Origin: Rebecca billardiae RCC1528 | Lineage: Eukaryota; Haptophyta | Direction of reading: 5' to 3' | Assembly (NCBI GenBank): GCA_965240325.2 | Contig: OZ251225.1 | Coordinates: 868,001 to 932,000, forward strand | DNA length: 64,000 bases | Shown: positions 29,760-39,676 of the stretch, in pieces | How positions within the stretch are numbered: position 1 is the first letter of the stretch | How the letters are laid out: each line of letters opens with the position of its first letter | Notes under the pieces: generated by a model | The model's database searches: none | Told to the model about the DNA's origin: nothing | The model's input: the letters and a program-made list of their open reading frames with translations, nothing else | Program-made: the position numbers and the translations under genes

Positions 29760-32270
29760 TCAGTAGCCACGCACGAACTCGGGGCTCACGATCGTGACGA
29801 GTGCGGCGGCGACATGCTGCAGCGCGTAGGAGAAGCCGTCAATGCGTCCGCACGTCATGCCGCGGTGCCCCTTAACCCGGCCCGTCTGGTCCCACTCGGC
29901 GATGGTCGAGCCTTGCACGTCCTGCGGGGTGAAAGCGCGCGCCGCGGGCCGCGCGTGCCGGGGCTCAAAGCGGGGCCAGGCTCGGCTACGCAACGCGGGG
30001 CGTCCGCACGCAACGCGCGCGCACCCGCACAGCGCCGCGGCCGAGGTCCATCGTCGCAATGTGCTGTTCGTCGGCGTCGGTGATGAAGGTGGTGGCAACG
30101 CTCACCTCGCCGAGGTACTCCATGGCCGCCGAGCCGACCGAGCCGTCCTGCTCAATGTACGCCTTCACCGAGCCGCCGGCGTCGAGGAAGGAGCCGTCGG
30201 AGAGGAAGGTGCCATGCAGGCTGCCATCGGCCGTGTACACGGTGAACATCGTCTCGGGCTTGACGGCCTGCAGCCCGAGGATGGCCGACTTGGGGTCCGC
30301 GCCCACGCCCGCCTTCTCCGTGCGGCCGCACGGCGAGTGCGCAGGGCCGAGCACGCGCTTCAGCTCAAGCGGGTCGAGCGACTTGCGCGAGAAGGACTTG
30401 CGCGTCGTGGACGACTTGCGGCGCTTGGGGGCCGGCTCCGCCGCGCCGCCGTCGGCGGTGCCGGCTGGCGCCGCCGCCGCCGGGGCGCAGCTGCCGGCCA
30501 CGGCCTCGGCCACGACCGAGTGCGAGGCGGCTGCGACGGCCGCGGCAGGCAACTCGGCGAGGGCAACGGCGGGTGACGCCTGGACGTGATCTGCAGCTGC
30601 TGCCATCGACTGCGCAGCGGCGGACGGCGCCGGTGCGGGCGGCGAAGGTGGCTGCTCGCCGCGTGCTGCCGTGCTTGGCGCCGTCGCCGGGGCTGCTGCC
30701 GGCGGGTGCGGCGCCGTGTCCGTGCGCCCCGCCGCCGGTGCACTCTGCCGCGTACCTGCCGGCAACACCGCCGCCGCAGCAACCACTGATGGGTTTGCGC
30801 CCTTTTCGCCCGGAGCGCTGTCCGCTGACGAGCCCGCCGGCACCTCGGCAGCGTCGGCGACCTCCAGACGCTCGCGCACCGGCGCGGGCACCGGGCACAC
30901 GCTGAGCGCTGCCGCGTCGTCTGCCCGGCCCGCGCACAGCCGAGACATGGTCTCGCGCACGAGGAGCTGCAACGAGTTGGACTCTGCGGCCACCGCGCCC
31001 AGGTCTGCCACGCCAACAGACGCCGGGATGAGCTGCGCACGGAGCAGGCGGCGCGAGCGCAGGCGGCGCGAGCGCAGGCGGCGCGAGCGCAGGCGGCGCG
31101 AGCGCACGGCAGTAAGAGGAGCGCGCCGCGCGTGCGAGGCAGTGTGCGCGCTGCCCGGCGCACCCAGCGCGCGGCGGCGGCTGCGAGCGCGCCCGTACCT
31201 GCACCCCACCGGTGAGGCGGCCGTCGAGGTCGAAAGCGGCGGCGAGCTCGTGCGCACCCTCGTGTGCTGCGCCTTTCGGAGCCCTCAGCTCGAGGCGCAG
31301 CGAGCATCCACCATCAGCCGCGTCCTCCATGCTGATGAAGCGGACGCCGCCCAGCGCGCTCAGCTGCTCGCACACATGCTGGTGCCTGCGCGCGCGCCGC
31401 GCGCACGGAGGGCAACGCAGGGAGCGATGAGTGACGGCGATGCGCGCTCGAAATGCGCGTGAGCGACGGGACCCGCCCACGCTCGCCCGCGCGCCAACGC
31501 CCCGCCCGCCCGCGCGCGCACGTCTCTGCGTCCGTCGAGGCGCGCTGCAGGCTCGACGCCTCCTCCAGTCGCCGCCCCAGCTCTGCCTCAGCCTCAGCGA
31601 CGCCGGCGCGCGTGGCTTCGATCTGCTCGCGGAGCTGACGCCGACGGTCGGCGTCGCGCTCGGATTGCGCGCGCAGCCGCGCGAGCTCCTCCTCCGCCAG
31701 CGTCGCGTTCTGCTCCTCGGTCGCCAGCGCGCGCTCGACAGCCTCGAGCTCAGCCGTGGTGGCGACGAGCTGCGCGCGCGCCGCCGTCTCCTGCTCGGCG
31801 TTCTCGGCGAGCGAGTCGGCGCTGCGGGCGAGCGCGGCACCCTCCTCTGCGATCTGCCGCTTCAGCTGCGCGATCGCGCGCGCATGCTCCGCGATCTTCT
31901 CACGCAGCGCCTTGCCCTCCGCCTTGGCGCGCTTGGCTGTCGCCTTGCGCTCGTTCATCTGCGCCTCGGCGAACGAGTCCTGGCTGCCGGCCTTGGCGCC
32001 CTTGGAGAGCAAGTGCTCCAGCAGCCGCTTCTTCGTCTCCTGCTCGAGCAGCTGCAGCTTCAGCCGAGAGAACTCATCCTTGATCCGCGTGCATGCCTGC
32101 GCGTACGCGAGCGGCTCGGCGCCATCGAGCGCCTTCACCATCGACGCGCTCGCGAGCATCGCCTGCTGCTGCTCGACCTGCTTGAGCAGCTGGCGCACGT
32201 CCGCGTGATCGGGTACGGCGTCGCCCTCCATCGAGAAGGACAGCTGCCGCGCTGTCTCGCCTTCCGCCAT
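29760..32270 (-). CDS. Four-exon coiled-coil protein with an RWD-like middle and a glycine-rich repeat tail
   Basis: Exons 32270-31522, 31385-31199, 31032-30025 and 29921-29760; introns of 136, 166 and 103 nt, all GT-AG. Product 701 residues from ATG 32270; the frame is open to an ATG at 32417 (750 residues). Residues ~25-255 are a long coiled coil (DEFSRLKLQLLEQETKKRLL...). Residues ~260-355 (VCEQLSALGGVRFISMED, SLRLELRAP, HELAAAFDLDGRLTGGVQ, LQLLVRETMSRL) read like a small alpha/beta RWD-type domain as in Spc24/Spc25/KNL1 kinetochore proteins; that is inference. A low-complexity Ala/Pro linker follows, then a basic KRRKSSTTRKSFSRKS patch (nuclear-localisation-like) and a beta-rich tail with repeated 'DGS' units (TADGSLHGTFLSDGSF, EQDGSVGSAAMEYLGEV, DQTGRVKGHRG). 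A kinetochore or other nuclear scaffold is possible. Confidence 0.65.
31044..31103. repeat. Four tandem 15-bp units inside intron 2 of the coiled-coil gene
   Basis: GCAGGCGGCGCGAGC is repeated four times without change, ending 12 bases before the intron acceptor as transcribed from the minus strand. It is intronic and not in coding register. Confidence 0.8.
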
Positions 32271-32493
32271 GCTCGCTTGCAAGCGGGCTCGCTCGCCCAA
32301 GGAGCGGGCGACGACCGCCACCGTTCCTCCCGGCCCAAGGTGAGTTTCAAAATGTCCGGCTAGGGCTGCACCGGACTTCAGGCTCTTCAGCCCGGCGAGG
32401 CGGCGAGGGCTCGTCACCGTCGTCGTCAGGCCGTGTGGCGTGTCAGCTCATTTTAGCTGACTGACAGCCTCGGCAGCAGTCACAAGCTATACG

Positions 32494-33672
32494 TCACTGT
32501 CCGAAGTGGCCACGCGGTGGTCGCGCTGGCCGCGCTGAACGCCTCGCGCTGACGCGCCGCTCCCCACCTTCACGGCCCGGCGTGTCCCCGCGAGTCGCGC
32601 GACGTCCGACGGCGCCACCGTCGGCACTGTGACTGATGCTGTCGCGCGGTGCGCGTTGCCGACTAGCAGTGTCGGCTTCAGACTCCGTCGCCTCGGAGAT
32701 CGCGCCAGACACGCCGATGCGTGCCAGCTCGTCGGCACGCAGCCACGCCCATTCGCCGGGGCGCGCGCAGCCGCCGAGGGTCAGCCCGGCAAATCCCGTG
32801 CGGTGCAGCCGCACGACCTCCAGCCCCACCGCCGTGCACATCCGCCGGATCTGCCGGTTGCGCCCCTCGGTGAGAACGAACCGCAGCCGCTTCGGCTCCG
32901 CGCGCGTCTCTGCGCGCTCGACGGTGCACGGGAGCGTCGGCGCGGTGAGCGTCTTGGCGGTGCCATCGCGCTGTGCAACGGTGGTGATCGTCACGCCGCT
33001 GGCGAGCCGCGCGATCTGGGCGTCCGACGCGCGCCGGTCCGTGGTCACCACGTACTCCTTGCGCTTGGCCTCTCGCGCGCGCAGCAGCCGATTCACGAGC
33101 TGCCCGTCCGAGGTGAGCAGGATCAGGCCGGTCGAGTCGACGTCGAGGCGGCCGACGGGGAAGATGCGGTCGCGGACGCCAGGCAGGGCGCCCACGCGGT
33201 CGATGATGTTGTTCCGCCGCCGCCGATCCGTCGTGCACTCCACGCCGCGCGGCTTCCAGTACTTGACGTACACAAAGGGCGGCGGTGCGGCGACCGGGGT
33301 GGCGGATGCCCCGCGCACTGGGCTGGGTGCGGCAGGCTCGGGCGAGGCCACGCCGTCAGCGTCGGCCGTCTGCGGCGGGTTGAGACGCTCCCACTCGACG
33401 ACGCGACCGTCGAGCTTCACCACGTCGCCGCGATCGACACGCGCGCCCGCCTGCACGACGTCGCCGTTGACCTGCACGCGGCCCTCATCGATCAGCCGGT
33501 CGGCTGCGCGCCTGCTGTGCGTCGCGCGGAGGCACTTGTTCACGCGGATGCCCGCAGCAGAGCCAAGATTGGCGCAGTACAGCGCGGCCGCTGGCGCGCC
33601 TGGCGGCCAGACGGCCAGCGCAGCGAGCAGCCACACTGCCAGCCACGTGGCCACCCGCGCAGGCGCAGCCAT
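32494..33672 (-). CDS. RsuA/RluB-family pseudouridine synthase with N-terminal signal sequence
   Basis: Isomerises uridine in ribosomal RNA. 392 residues from ATG 33672; the frame is open to 33885 but the ATG at 33672 begins a clean signal-peptide-like stretch (ATWLAVWLLAALAVWPPGAPA). S4 RNA-binding domain ~41-95 (GIRVNKCLRATHSRRAADRL, DEGRVQVNGDVV). Catalytic domain ~130-320: YWKPRGVECTTD, the catalytic-Asp motif GRLDVDSTGLILLTSDG, and the family signature LTEGRNRQIRRMCTAVGLEV. The Arg-rich ~70-residue tail is unassigned. Compared with bacterial enzymes (~240-300 residues) it has an insert after the S4 domain. The signal sequence suggests plastid import of the bipartite type. The head of repeat E (33700-33719) sits about 30 bases upstream of the start. 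Confidence 0.9.
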   Translation of the reverse strand: MAAPARVATWLAVWLLAALAVWPPGAPAAALYCANLGSAAGIRVNKCLRATHSRRAADRLIDEGRVQVNGDVVQAGARVDRGDVVKLDGRVVEWERLNPPQTADADGVASPEPAAPSPVRGASATPVAAPPPFVYVKYWKPRGVECTTDRRRRNNIIDRVGALPGVRDRIFPVGRLDVDSTGLILLTSDGQLVNRLLRAREAKRKEYVVTTDRRASDAQIARLASGVTITTVAQRDGTAKTLTAPTLPCTVERAETRAEPKRLRFVLTEGRNRQIRRMCTAVGLEVVRLHRTGFAGLTLGGCARPGEWAWLRADELARIGVSGAISEATESEADTASRQRAPRDSISHSADGGAVGRRATRGDTPGREGGERRVSARRSARPARPPRGHFGQ

Positions 33673-33699
33673 CGTGCGGTCGCACCGAAACACAAGTAA

Positions 33700-33719
33700 G
33701 AGACGCACACAGCTCAGGT
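33700..33719 (+). repeat. Solo head of repeat family E in the 5' flank of the pseudouridine synthase
   Basis: AGAGACGCACACAGCTCAGG, preceded by AAGTA, is identical to the heads at 23478 and 59891. It lies within the likely 5' UTR or core promoter of the minus-strand gene starting at 33672. Confidence 0.6.
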
Positions 33720-34234
33720 CTGCAAGGGACCTACAGACCTCCGGCTTGCTTGGCTCACAGGCAATGCCCGAAGCAGCAAGCTGGGATGAAAAGTGGAAAA
33801 CCCAAGCCGTTTTTGCAGCGTCCCCGCCCCGAGCCCCGACCTTGCCCCGACCAGGTTCAAGGTCGACTCGCGGAGGAGCTGCCACAGTTCAGACTTCAAG
33901 ACTCACGCCAACGAAATGTATGGGGTCGGAGCAACCTGGGAGATAGTCATGATCTCCATTTGTTGGACGCATAGAAACGAGAGGAGATTTTTCAACCGCG
34001 GTCTACCCAACGTGCTCGGCAGCAATGCTTTGCAGCTCTCACGTCTACCCGGCGAAATTGGAATGCCTCGTTTGTGCGTGTTCACCCAAACCTAGCTTCA
34101 TTTCGGTTTGTGTCGCGCACGTAGCACAGCCAGTGGCGGTACCGGGAAAGCACCTGAACGTGAACTCGACGCAAGCTTTGAGCGTGTTTTGCCGGCCACG
34201 CCCACCCCGACTCCGCGTGTTTCCGTCGCATCAG

Positions 34235-34663
34235 ATGACGCTCGCCCTCTCCTACCAGGCGCCGGCGTCGCATCGGCCGCGGAGCACGTTCGACGACCTC
34301 ATTGACCACTCATCCGCGTACGGCGACGCGTACCTCGAGCTCGATCCCGCTATCGACGTCGAGCCTAGGCGGAGTGCGCGGTCACGTTCCCTCATCGTCG
34401 AGGAAGATCAGTGGGGCGTCCATGTCGCCGTCGAGGACATGGCCGGCTATGACCATGTGTCGGTGAGCGCCGACGGAAGCGTGCTCGTGGTGCACGCGAC
34501 GCGCGACGATGAAGCTGGTTGGACGCGCAAGACAGTCGTCCTTCCCGCAATGGTGATCGCGTCGCACAAGATTCGATCCATCGTGCGCGGCGGCACGCTG
34601 CACGTGACAGTGCCGACGGAGGCGTTCTCGCCGGAGTATGCGACAACAAGGCTGACATTGTAG
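34235..34663 (+). CDS. Small heat-shock protein (Hsp20/alpha-crystallin domain)
   Basis: ATP-independent chaperone that holds unfolding proteins. 142 residues from ATG 34235 (MTLALSYQAP); the frame is open upstream to 34025 but that stretch has no protein character. Alpha-crystallin domain ~50-135: VEEDQWGVHVAVEDMAGYDH (beta2-beta4), VSADGSVLVVHATRD, KTVVLPAMV, and the terminal RGGTLHVTVPTEAFSPE, equivalent to the family's 'NGVLTVTVPK'. The C-terminal IxI/V motif is not evident. Short N-terminal arm. 33720-34234 holds no other gene. Confidence 0.8.
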   Translation: MTLALSYQAPASHRPRSTFDDLIDHSSAYGDAYLELDPAIDVEPRRSARSRSLIVEEDQWGVHVAVEDMAGYDHVSVSADGSVLVVHATRDDEAGWTRKTVVLPAMVIASHKIRSIVRGGTLHVTVPTEAFSPEYATTRLTL

Positions 34664-35750
34664 AGTGGTCTCCCTGCTCAACGACCCACGCAATCACCCG
34701 TGCTTTGCTGAGCAGGGCAGCAGCACAACTTGCCATCAGGCCCGGCACACGCCGACAGCGTGTCGTCGTGTGACGGGCCCGGCGCCGCAGAGTGCCGCGG
34801 TTCACGTCCAGTGTCCCAGCATGCCATGCGCTAGAACTCACTCGGTGACCCCAGGTCGGCGTTTCCGCCTACCAAGGCTCGCACTGACCCCTTCAACGGT
34901 CAAAGCAGTCGAGCCTGGTAACGCCGTCGGACTGCACTTGATTGTTAGAATTGTTCATCTGTTAAAAATATATTTAGAGACTCATTTACTATGATGACGC
35001 GGGTCTCCTGATTCGTCGGCGGCAGTGCCCGATTGTCGACACGAAGTCGGCGTTGGTGGCAGAGCATAGCCTGCACCGCGATCGTAACTTAGCTTGAGCG
35101 CGGCCTTGATGAGCTGCTGGAGCGCGATCCACAGTCTGCACTGCGCGGCGGCACGCTCGGAATGGCCCTGCTGTGCCCCGAGCGAGGGCGATGGTGCAGG
35201 TCCGGATGTCAGCGACAGCTGGCAGTCTCAGCCGCTGGTAGCAGCTGGTCGAGCCTGCCCCGTGCTCCCCGAGCGGTCGCGTACGCGCCTGCCGCTCGAG
35301 CCAGCTGGCTGGCTGGCGGCGGCTGGCGCTGCGGCGTCGTCCAGCCGGTGCGCTTCGTCCGCGCTGCTGCGGCAGCTCCTCGTCCGGTCCAAGTCGTCGC
35401 CCGGGGGCGAGTCTCGGTCCTCGTGGAGCGGGGCAGCAGGGACTGGCGTGGGTGCAGCGGTCGGTGCCAGGCGCGCCGCCTTGCGCGCCTGGCGTTCCTT
35501 GACGGCGCGGCGCGTCGAGGAGCGATAAACGCGGCATTTAAATTAATTAATTATATTATCAGCACTCAGAGTGACTGCTAATTCAGATGCCAGGGCGACC
35601 GATGGCCGGAGGGCGGCCACAAGACGACGTCCTCATGCCCATGGGCACTGCCAGCATTGAAGTCTGGTGGTGCTGTGGCAGCACCATCAATGATATTATA
35701 TCGTCGTTGATCGAAGTGAATCGGTCAGGCTGACGACGGCGGCAGTCAGA
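34664..35750. other. Gene-free interval with repeat family D
   Basis: 34998-35180 is repeat D copy 2 (GGTCTCCTGATTCGTCGGCG; GCATAGCCTG; GCGCGGCCTTGATGAGCTGC), parallel to 4650-5110. 35180-35530 is GC-rich and open in several frames without family resemblance; 35535-35580 is AT-rich (ATTAATTAATTATATTATC). No gene supported. Confidence 0.45.
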
Positions 35751-36506
35751 TCACGCTGCGGCGGCCGCAGGCTCCTCATCCTCCGCGGCAGCCTCAGCAG
35801 CCGCCTCCGGCTCCGGCTCCGCCGGAGTCTCGTCGCTTGCCTCCTCGGCGGGTGGCGCCTGTGCAACTGCTGTCGCCGCTGTCGGGGCCTTGCGTGCCGT
35901 CGGGCCCGCCTCAATCTTCCTCTGCGGGTCCGGGTTCATTGCGAAGAGGTTGGCGGAGAGGGACACCATGTCGCCGTTCGCCGGGGCTGCTGAGAGGCCG
36001 AGCGAGGTGTACAGGTCGATGCGCTCCTTGTCGGCGGCGGGAACAGTGCATCGGACCTCGGCGCAGCCGTTCGCCTTGAGCATCTTCAGCGCCGCCAGCG
36101 CCGTCGCCTTCATGTACGACTTGCCTTTCGGCTTGCATGCGACGCTCATCAGCTCGCCGTTGGTCTCGATCCCGCCGGCCGCGCCCGCGGCCTTGTCCTT
36201 CACGCGCTTGAAGGTGTTGACAAGCGCAGAGGCAATCACCTCGCCATCCATCGTGGTGGCGACACAGCAGCTCTTGCACCCCACAAAGCTCGTGACAACC
36301 GCGCTCGGGAGCTTGCTCATCATCGCAATCTGCTCAGCATCCTGGGATGACGCCACGCGGAGCTCCCACGCGTCGCTCATGCGCGCGACCGCCGAGCGGC
36401 TGGTGTGGACGAACCGGCTGCGCACTGCCCCGCGAGATGCCACCACCGCTCGCGCCGCGCACGCGCCCTGGGCGAGGAAGGCGGCGAGGAAGAGGAGACT
36501 CCGCAT
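35751..36506 (-). CDS. Plastid-type protein with a GNAT-like acetyltransferase domain
   Basis: 251 residues. A signal peptide (MRSLLFLAAFLAQGACAARA) is followed by a basic, hydroxylated stretch (VVASRGAVRSRFVHTSRSAV), the bipartite pattern used for plastid import in algae with complex plastids. The mature part (~45-185) has a GNAT-like order: WELRVASSQDAEQIAMMSKL, the strand SCCVATTMDGEVIASALV, then ELMSVACKPKGKSYMKATAL in the position of the acetyl-CoA binding R/QxxGxG/A loop, and a final LYTSLGLSAAP resembling 'FYEKLGF'. The classic Q/R-x-x-G-x-A is degenerate (PKGKSYMKATA), so activity is uncertain. The last ~45 residues are an acidic Ala/Glu/Pro tail. Confidence 0.6.
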   Translation of the reverse strand: MRSLLFLAAFLAQGACAARAVVASRGAVRSRFVHTSRSAVARMSDAWELRVASSQDAEQIAMMSKLPSAVVTSFVGCKSCCVATTMDGEVIASALVNTFKRVKDKAAGAAGGIETNGELMSVACKPKGKSYMKATALAALKMLKANGCAEVRCTVPAADKERIDLYTSLGLSAAPANGDMVSLSANLFAMNPDPQRKIEAGPTARKAPTAATAVAQAPPAEEASDETPAEPEPEAAAEAAAEDEEPAAAAA

Positions 36507-37350
36507 GACGACGACGGCGCGCGTGATGACGGAGTGCCAGGAGCCCGAGCAGAATCCTCGCGAAGGCTCCGGAAGCTTGGATTCCGAAGCAACCGTTGGC
36601 CGACGACGTGACGAACTCGATCAAAGGAATCGTTCGCGATCGCTCGACAGACGCTCGTGCTACAGTATTTATGATGGGGGTAGTGCTGCAGTCTGAGAGC
36701 AGCGATACAGAAACGTGAGTGCGGGATCGGCGGGGCGGGCGGGCTGGATCAACGACTACAACCTGCTTGATCGACGACCAAGAAGGCATGCAGCACGCGG
36801 AAGACGCGTGAATCTCAGCCAGATCGCCACGCTGGCGATCTGGCAAAAGATCAGCCCGCGGGACTGAGCGCAGGGTCATCGGCACGCGTTGCACAGCGCC
36901 GATTGTCATCCGGGCCACGTCTCAGTTCGGACCACCCGGCTCCGCTGGGTTCATGGCACCAAGAAGCACTGGTCACGGCTCAGAGCTGCTGTCTCGGCCG
37001 TCAGACATCACCGAGCAGCTACTTACAGCTCGCGCAAACCGGCTGAAGGTGTGCTGCCAGGTTCGGGCTACGGTGGCCGCAGCACGGCGGCAGAGTGACC
37101 GCTGACAGCAAGACAGCGATCAAGTTCACCAGCCCGGCGCAGGTGGCGGGCTTCAGAGTATGCGGACTCTATGCTACTCGAGGATCGACCGCAGAAAGCA
37201 TAGCCGTTCGGCACGCGCAGCAGCTTACCGCGAAGATGCGCGCATGTGCCGCAGTCGTGCGCCGGCCATCGTTCTAGTTGGCGACAATATTATGGGAACG
37301 CGACTTTTATACGAGTTTCAGATCTGGCTGCTCGGCCCGCGATCGTCACG
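36507..37350. other. Gene-free interval
   Basis: Between two genes encoding probable plastid proteins transcribed away from each other. No ORF with family resemblance, no repeat matched elsewhere in the window. Confidence 0.35.
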
Positions 37351-37923
37351 ATGACGCTCGGCGCCGTGCTCGTTGCGCTGCTTGGCCTCTCGCCGCCGCT
37401 GCCAGCCGGCGTCAGGGCTGTGCACCCACGGAGAACCAGCCTGAGTAGAGCGCAGCCACGCTCTCTCGCCGATGGCACGAGTGAGCCCTCGCCGCGCCCA
37501 GCAGCGACACCGAGTGTAGACCTTTCACCGGAGGAGGTTGTCAGCACGTGCATGGATGCCCTGGCAGCGAACAACTTCCCGGACATCAACTCGGGGCTGG
37601 CCACATGCTACGCGTTCAGCAATGGTATGTGCCGTGCCGCGGTGGGCGCGTCTGTCGAGGAATTCATCGTGTACGCGCAGAACCCGGTCTTCCAGTCGAT
37701 GGTGGATGCACAGAAGTGGAGGGCGGATCCCATCAACATCCTCGAGTCGACCACCCCGACGCGCGGCGCCATGGCCACGCAAATGGTGCACGTGGTCAGC
37801 CGCCGAGGTGACACGCGCTCTTTCCTCTGGACTCTCCAGCAGGAGCGCCGCCCGCCACTTGCCGGCGCATGGCTCGTGTACCAGTGCCTGGCAAAGGATT
37901 ATGCGATCAGCCTGACCGTCTAG
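37351..37923 (+). CDS. Probable plastid-targeted DUF4864/NTF2-like protein
   Basis: 190 residues from ATG 37351. N-terminus MTLGAVLVALLGLSPPLPAG is signal-peptide-like, followed by an Arg/Ser-rich transit-like stretch to ~60. The mature domain (~60-190) starts LSPEEVVSTCMDALAANNFP, continues GLATCYAFSNGMCRAAVG, FIVYAQNPVFQSMVD and ends SFLWTLQQERRPPLAGAWLVYQC. This order (helix with paired 'V..Q/C..AL..N', a 'Y.F.S..NR...G' segment, a strand-rich end) is that of small plastid/cyanobacterial DUF4864-type NTF2-like proteins as I remember them; function is unknown in that family. Frame is open upstream to 37246, but the ATG at 37351 gives the presequence. Confidence 0.55.
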   Translation: MTLGAVLVALLGLSPPLPAGVRAVHPRRTSLSRAQPRSLADGTSEPSPRPAATPSVDLSPEEVVSTCMDALAANNFPDINSGLATCYAFSNGMCRAAVGASVEEFIVYAQNPVFQSMVDAQKWRADPINILESTTPTRGAMATQMVHVVSRRGDTRSFLWTLQQERRPPLAGAWLVYQCLAKDYAISLTV

Positions 37924-39253
37924 CTCGTGGAGGCTGCGCTCGCCCTGGCCCCTCGGAGCTCGCGTGAGGTACTTGTGTGTGCCGCTGCTGGCGAGCAGCT
38001 TGTGGTGAAGCTTCCATGGCGAGGCTTCCAGGATGTCACTCGATTCGTGAGTCGCGTGCTGGCGTGGGGAGGCAGGGAATCAGGGATGCAAGACGCCAAC
38101 GGTCACTAATTCACACACCTACTACCGGGCTCCTGTGGTCCACGCGGCACGCGAAGCTACGCGGTGTCCTACCGCCTCGCGGCGGCGCCATGCCGCCCTC
38201 TCTGATGACGCAGTTGCTTACGGTCGCGCTCCGCTGCGAGCGGGCGGCCATAATATGTATCCAATATCTGAGCCGCGCCGGCGGCGTTGTCCCGCGTTCC
38301 GCACGGTGACGGCCGCGGCCCGCGCAGCCCCGCAGCGGCCGGCGGTCGCCACCGGTCCTGCCTCCTGGGCCTGGCCGCTTGCGACCAAACGTGAACGGCC
38401 GACCGCCGGCAGCGGCGCCGCCGACCCTGGCGGAACGGCGCGCCGGGCCCCGCTGAGACTCTGAAGTCTGAGCAAGCTCTGAGCTACTCGGACCGCTGCG
38501 GGCCTGCGGCGGCGGGGCCGTGCCCGTGTTGCCCACCGAGTCCGAGTGGGCGTGATACTGGCGGAGCGGGAGTGGCAGTCGATGCCACGGCACGGGCTGC
38601 CACCAGCTGCTACCTACAGGTATGAGCGGCTGAGACTCAGACCGTGCCGCGCCACGCGGCTGACATCCGGACCGCTGCACTTTCGCCCTTGCTCCGGCCG
38701 GGCAACAGACAGCACGGGTCCGCATGCGAGCCACGCAGCGCCTCAGTCAGGTGCGGTCTGGTGGATCGCGCTTGGCAGCACAGGCTGCCTGGCTGGCAGC
38801 ACTACGGAGTCTCACACGCATCTCAGGAGACGGCGGCGGGCTCGGCGGGCTCGGCGGCGGGAACGGCTCCGCGCGTGGCGGCGGCGGCGGCTGGGGCGGT
38901 GGCGACGGGGCGGCGGCGCGGCTGGAGGCGGAGCGGGCGGCCAGGCGACAGTGGCGGCGGTGACGGCGACGGTGGCGGCGGTGACGGGGATGGCGGCCAC
39001 AGCCGCGCCGCTGACCGCTCGCGAGTCGTCGGCCGCGCGTGTCGACGATCAGGCAGATCGGGCACTGCCGCCGACGAATCAGGAGACCCGCGTCGTCCTA
39101 CATGTGGCATCGTTAACTGAGCATAGATCAGAATGAGACCTGAGTAACCAGGAGTGACTTGAGTCTTGACTCAGTCGGTACTCAGTGTGCGGACACACGA
39201 AAATACTGTACTAATATGCTGTTCGAACTGCTGTTTTGAACGTGTTGCGCACT
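37924..39253. other. Gene-free interval
   Basis: GC-rich, with G-rich GGC/GGCGGT runs at 38830-39000. The core of repeat D (GCCGACGAATCAGGAGACCC) occurs at 39070-39089 in inverted orientation relative to 34998. No coding region supported. Confidence 0.4.
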
Positions 39254-39324
39254 GCGCCTTTGGTCTAGTGGTATGATGTTCGCCTCCCACGCGAACGACC
39301 CGAGTTCGATTCTCGGAGGGCGCA
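39254..39324 (+). tRNA. trnG-CCC: tRNA-Gly, anticodon CCC
   Basis: 71-nt cloverleaf: acceptor stem GCGCCTT pairs with AGGGCGC (one G-U), discriminator A at 39324, anticodon stem TTCGC/GCGAA closing the loop CTCCCAC with CCC at the anticodon positions, and T-arm CCGAG-TTCGATT-CTCGG. Internal Pol III boxes are visible: A box TGGTCTAGTGG and B box GAGTTCGATTC. No intron, no encoded CCA. A TTTCTT lies directly downstream and a TTTT at about 39336, suitable as Pol III terminator. Confidence 0.97.
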
Positions 39325-39676
39325 TTTCTTGCCATTTTGGAGAGATTTTATTGTAGCTAGCTTCTCGCATTGCGGCATCGGCACCATGGCACTCAGCGCA
39401 CTGCCCGGCCGGGCACGCAAACCAGGCGCGTGCGGGGGTGTCACGCGCGCGCCCCATGGTGGGCGGCGGATCAATCCTGGCGGAGTGCGCCGCACAGTCG
39501 CCCAGGGACCGATCCTGGGACCAGAGAGGGATGCACGTTCAATGCTCTTGTGACTGCCGTGCCCCTCCGCGTCGGACTGCGCCCCAGGCCCTGTCAGCCC
39601 TCGGGGCCCCAGCTCGTCGCAGCGGTCGCGCACACACCGTGATTGGGACCGCAGCGACCACAATAGGGGCAGCTCC
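39325..39676. other. Gene-free interval
   Basis: Sequence after the tRNA. Contains short T runs and nothing else recognised. Confidence 0.3.

Noticed and set aside
38812-39000. Gly/Pro-rich short ORFs on both strands
   Set aside because: Generated by a GGC/GGCGGT low-complexity tract; no start context, domain or splice support.
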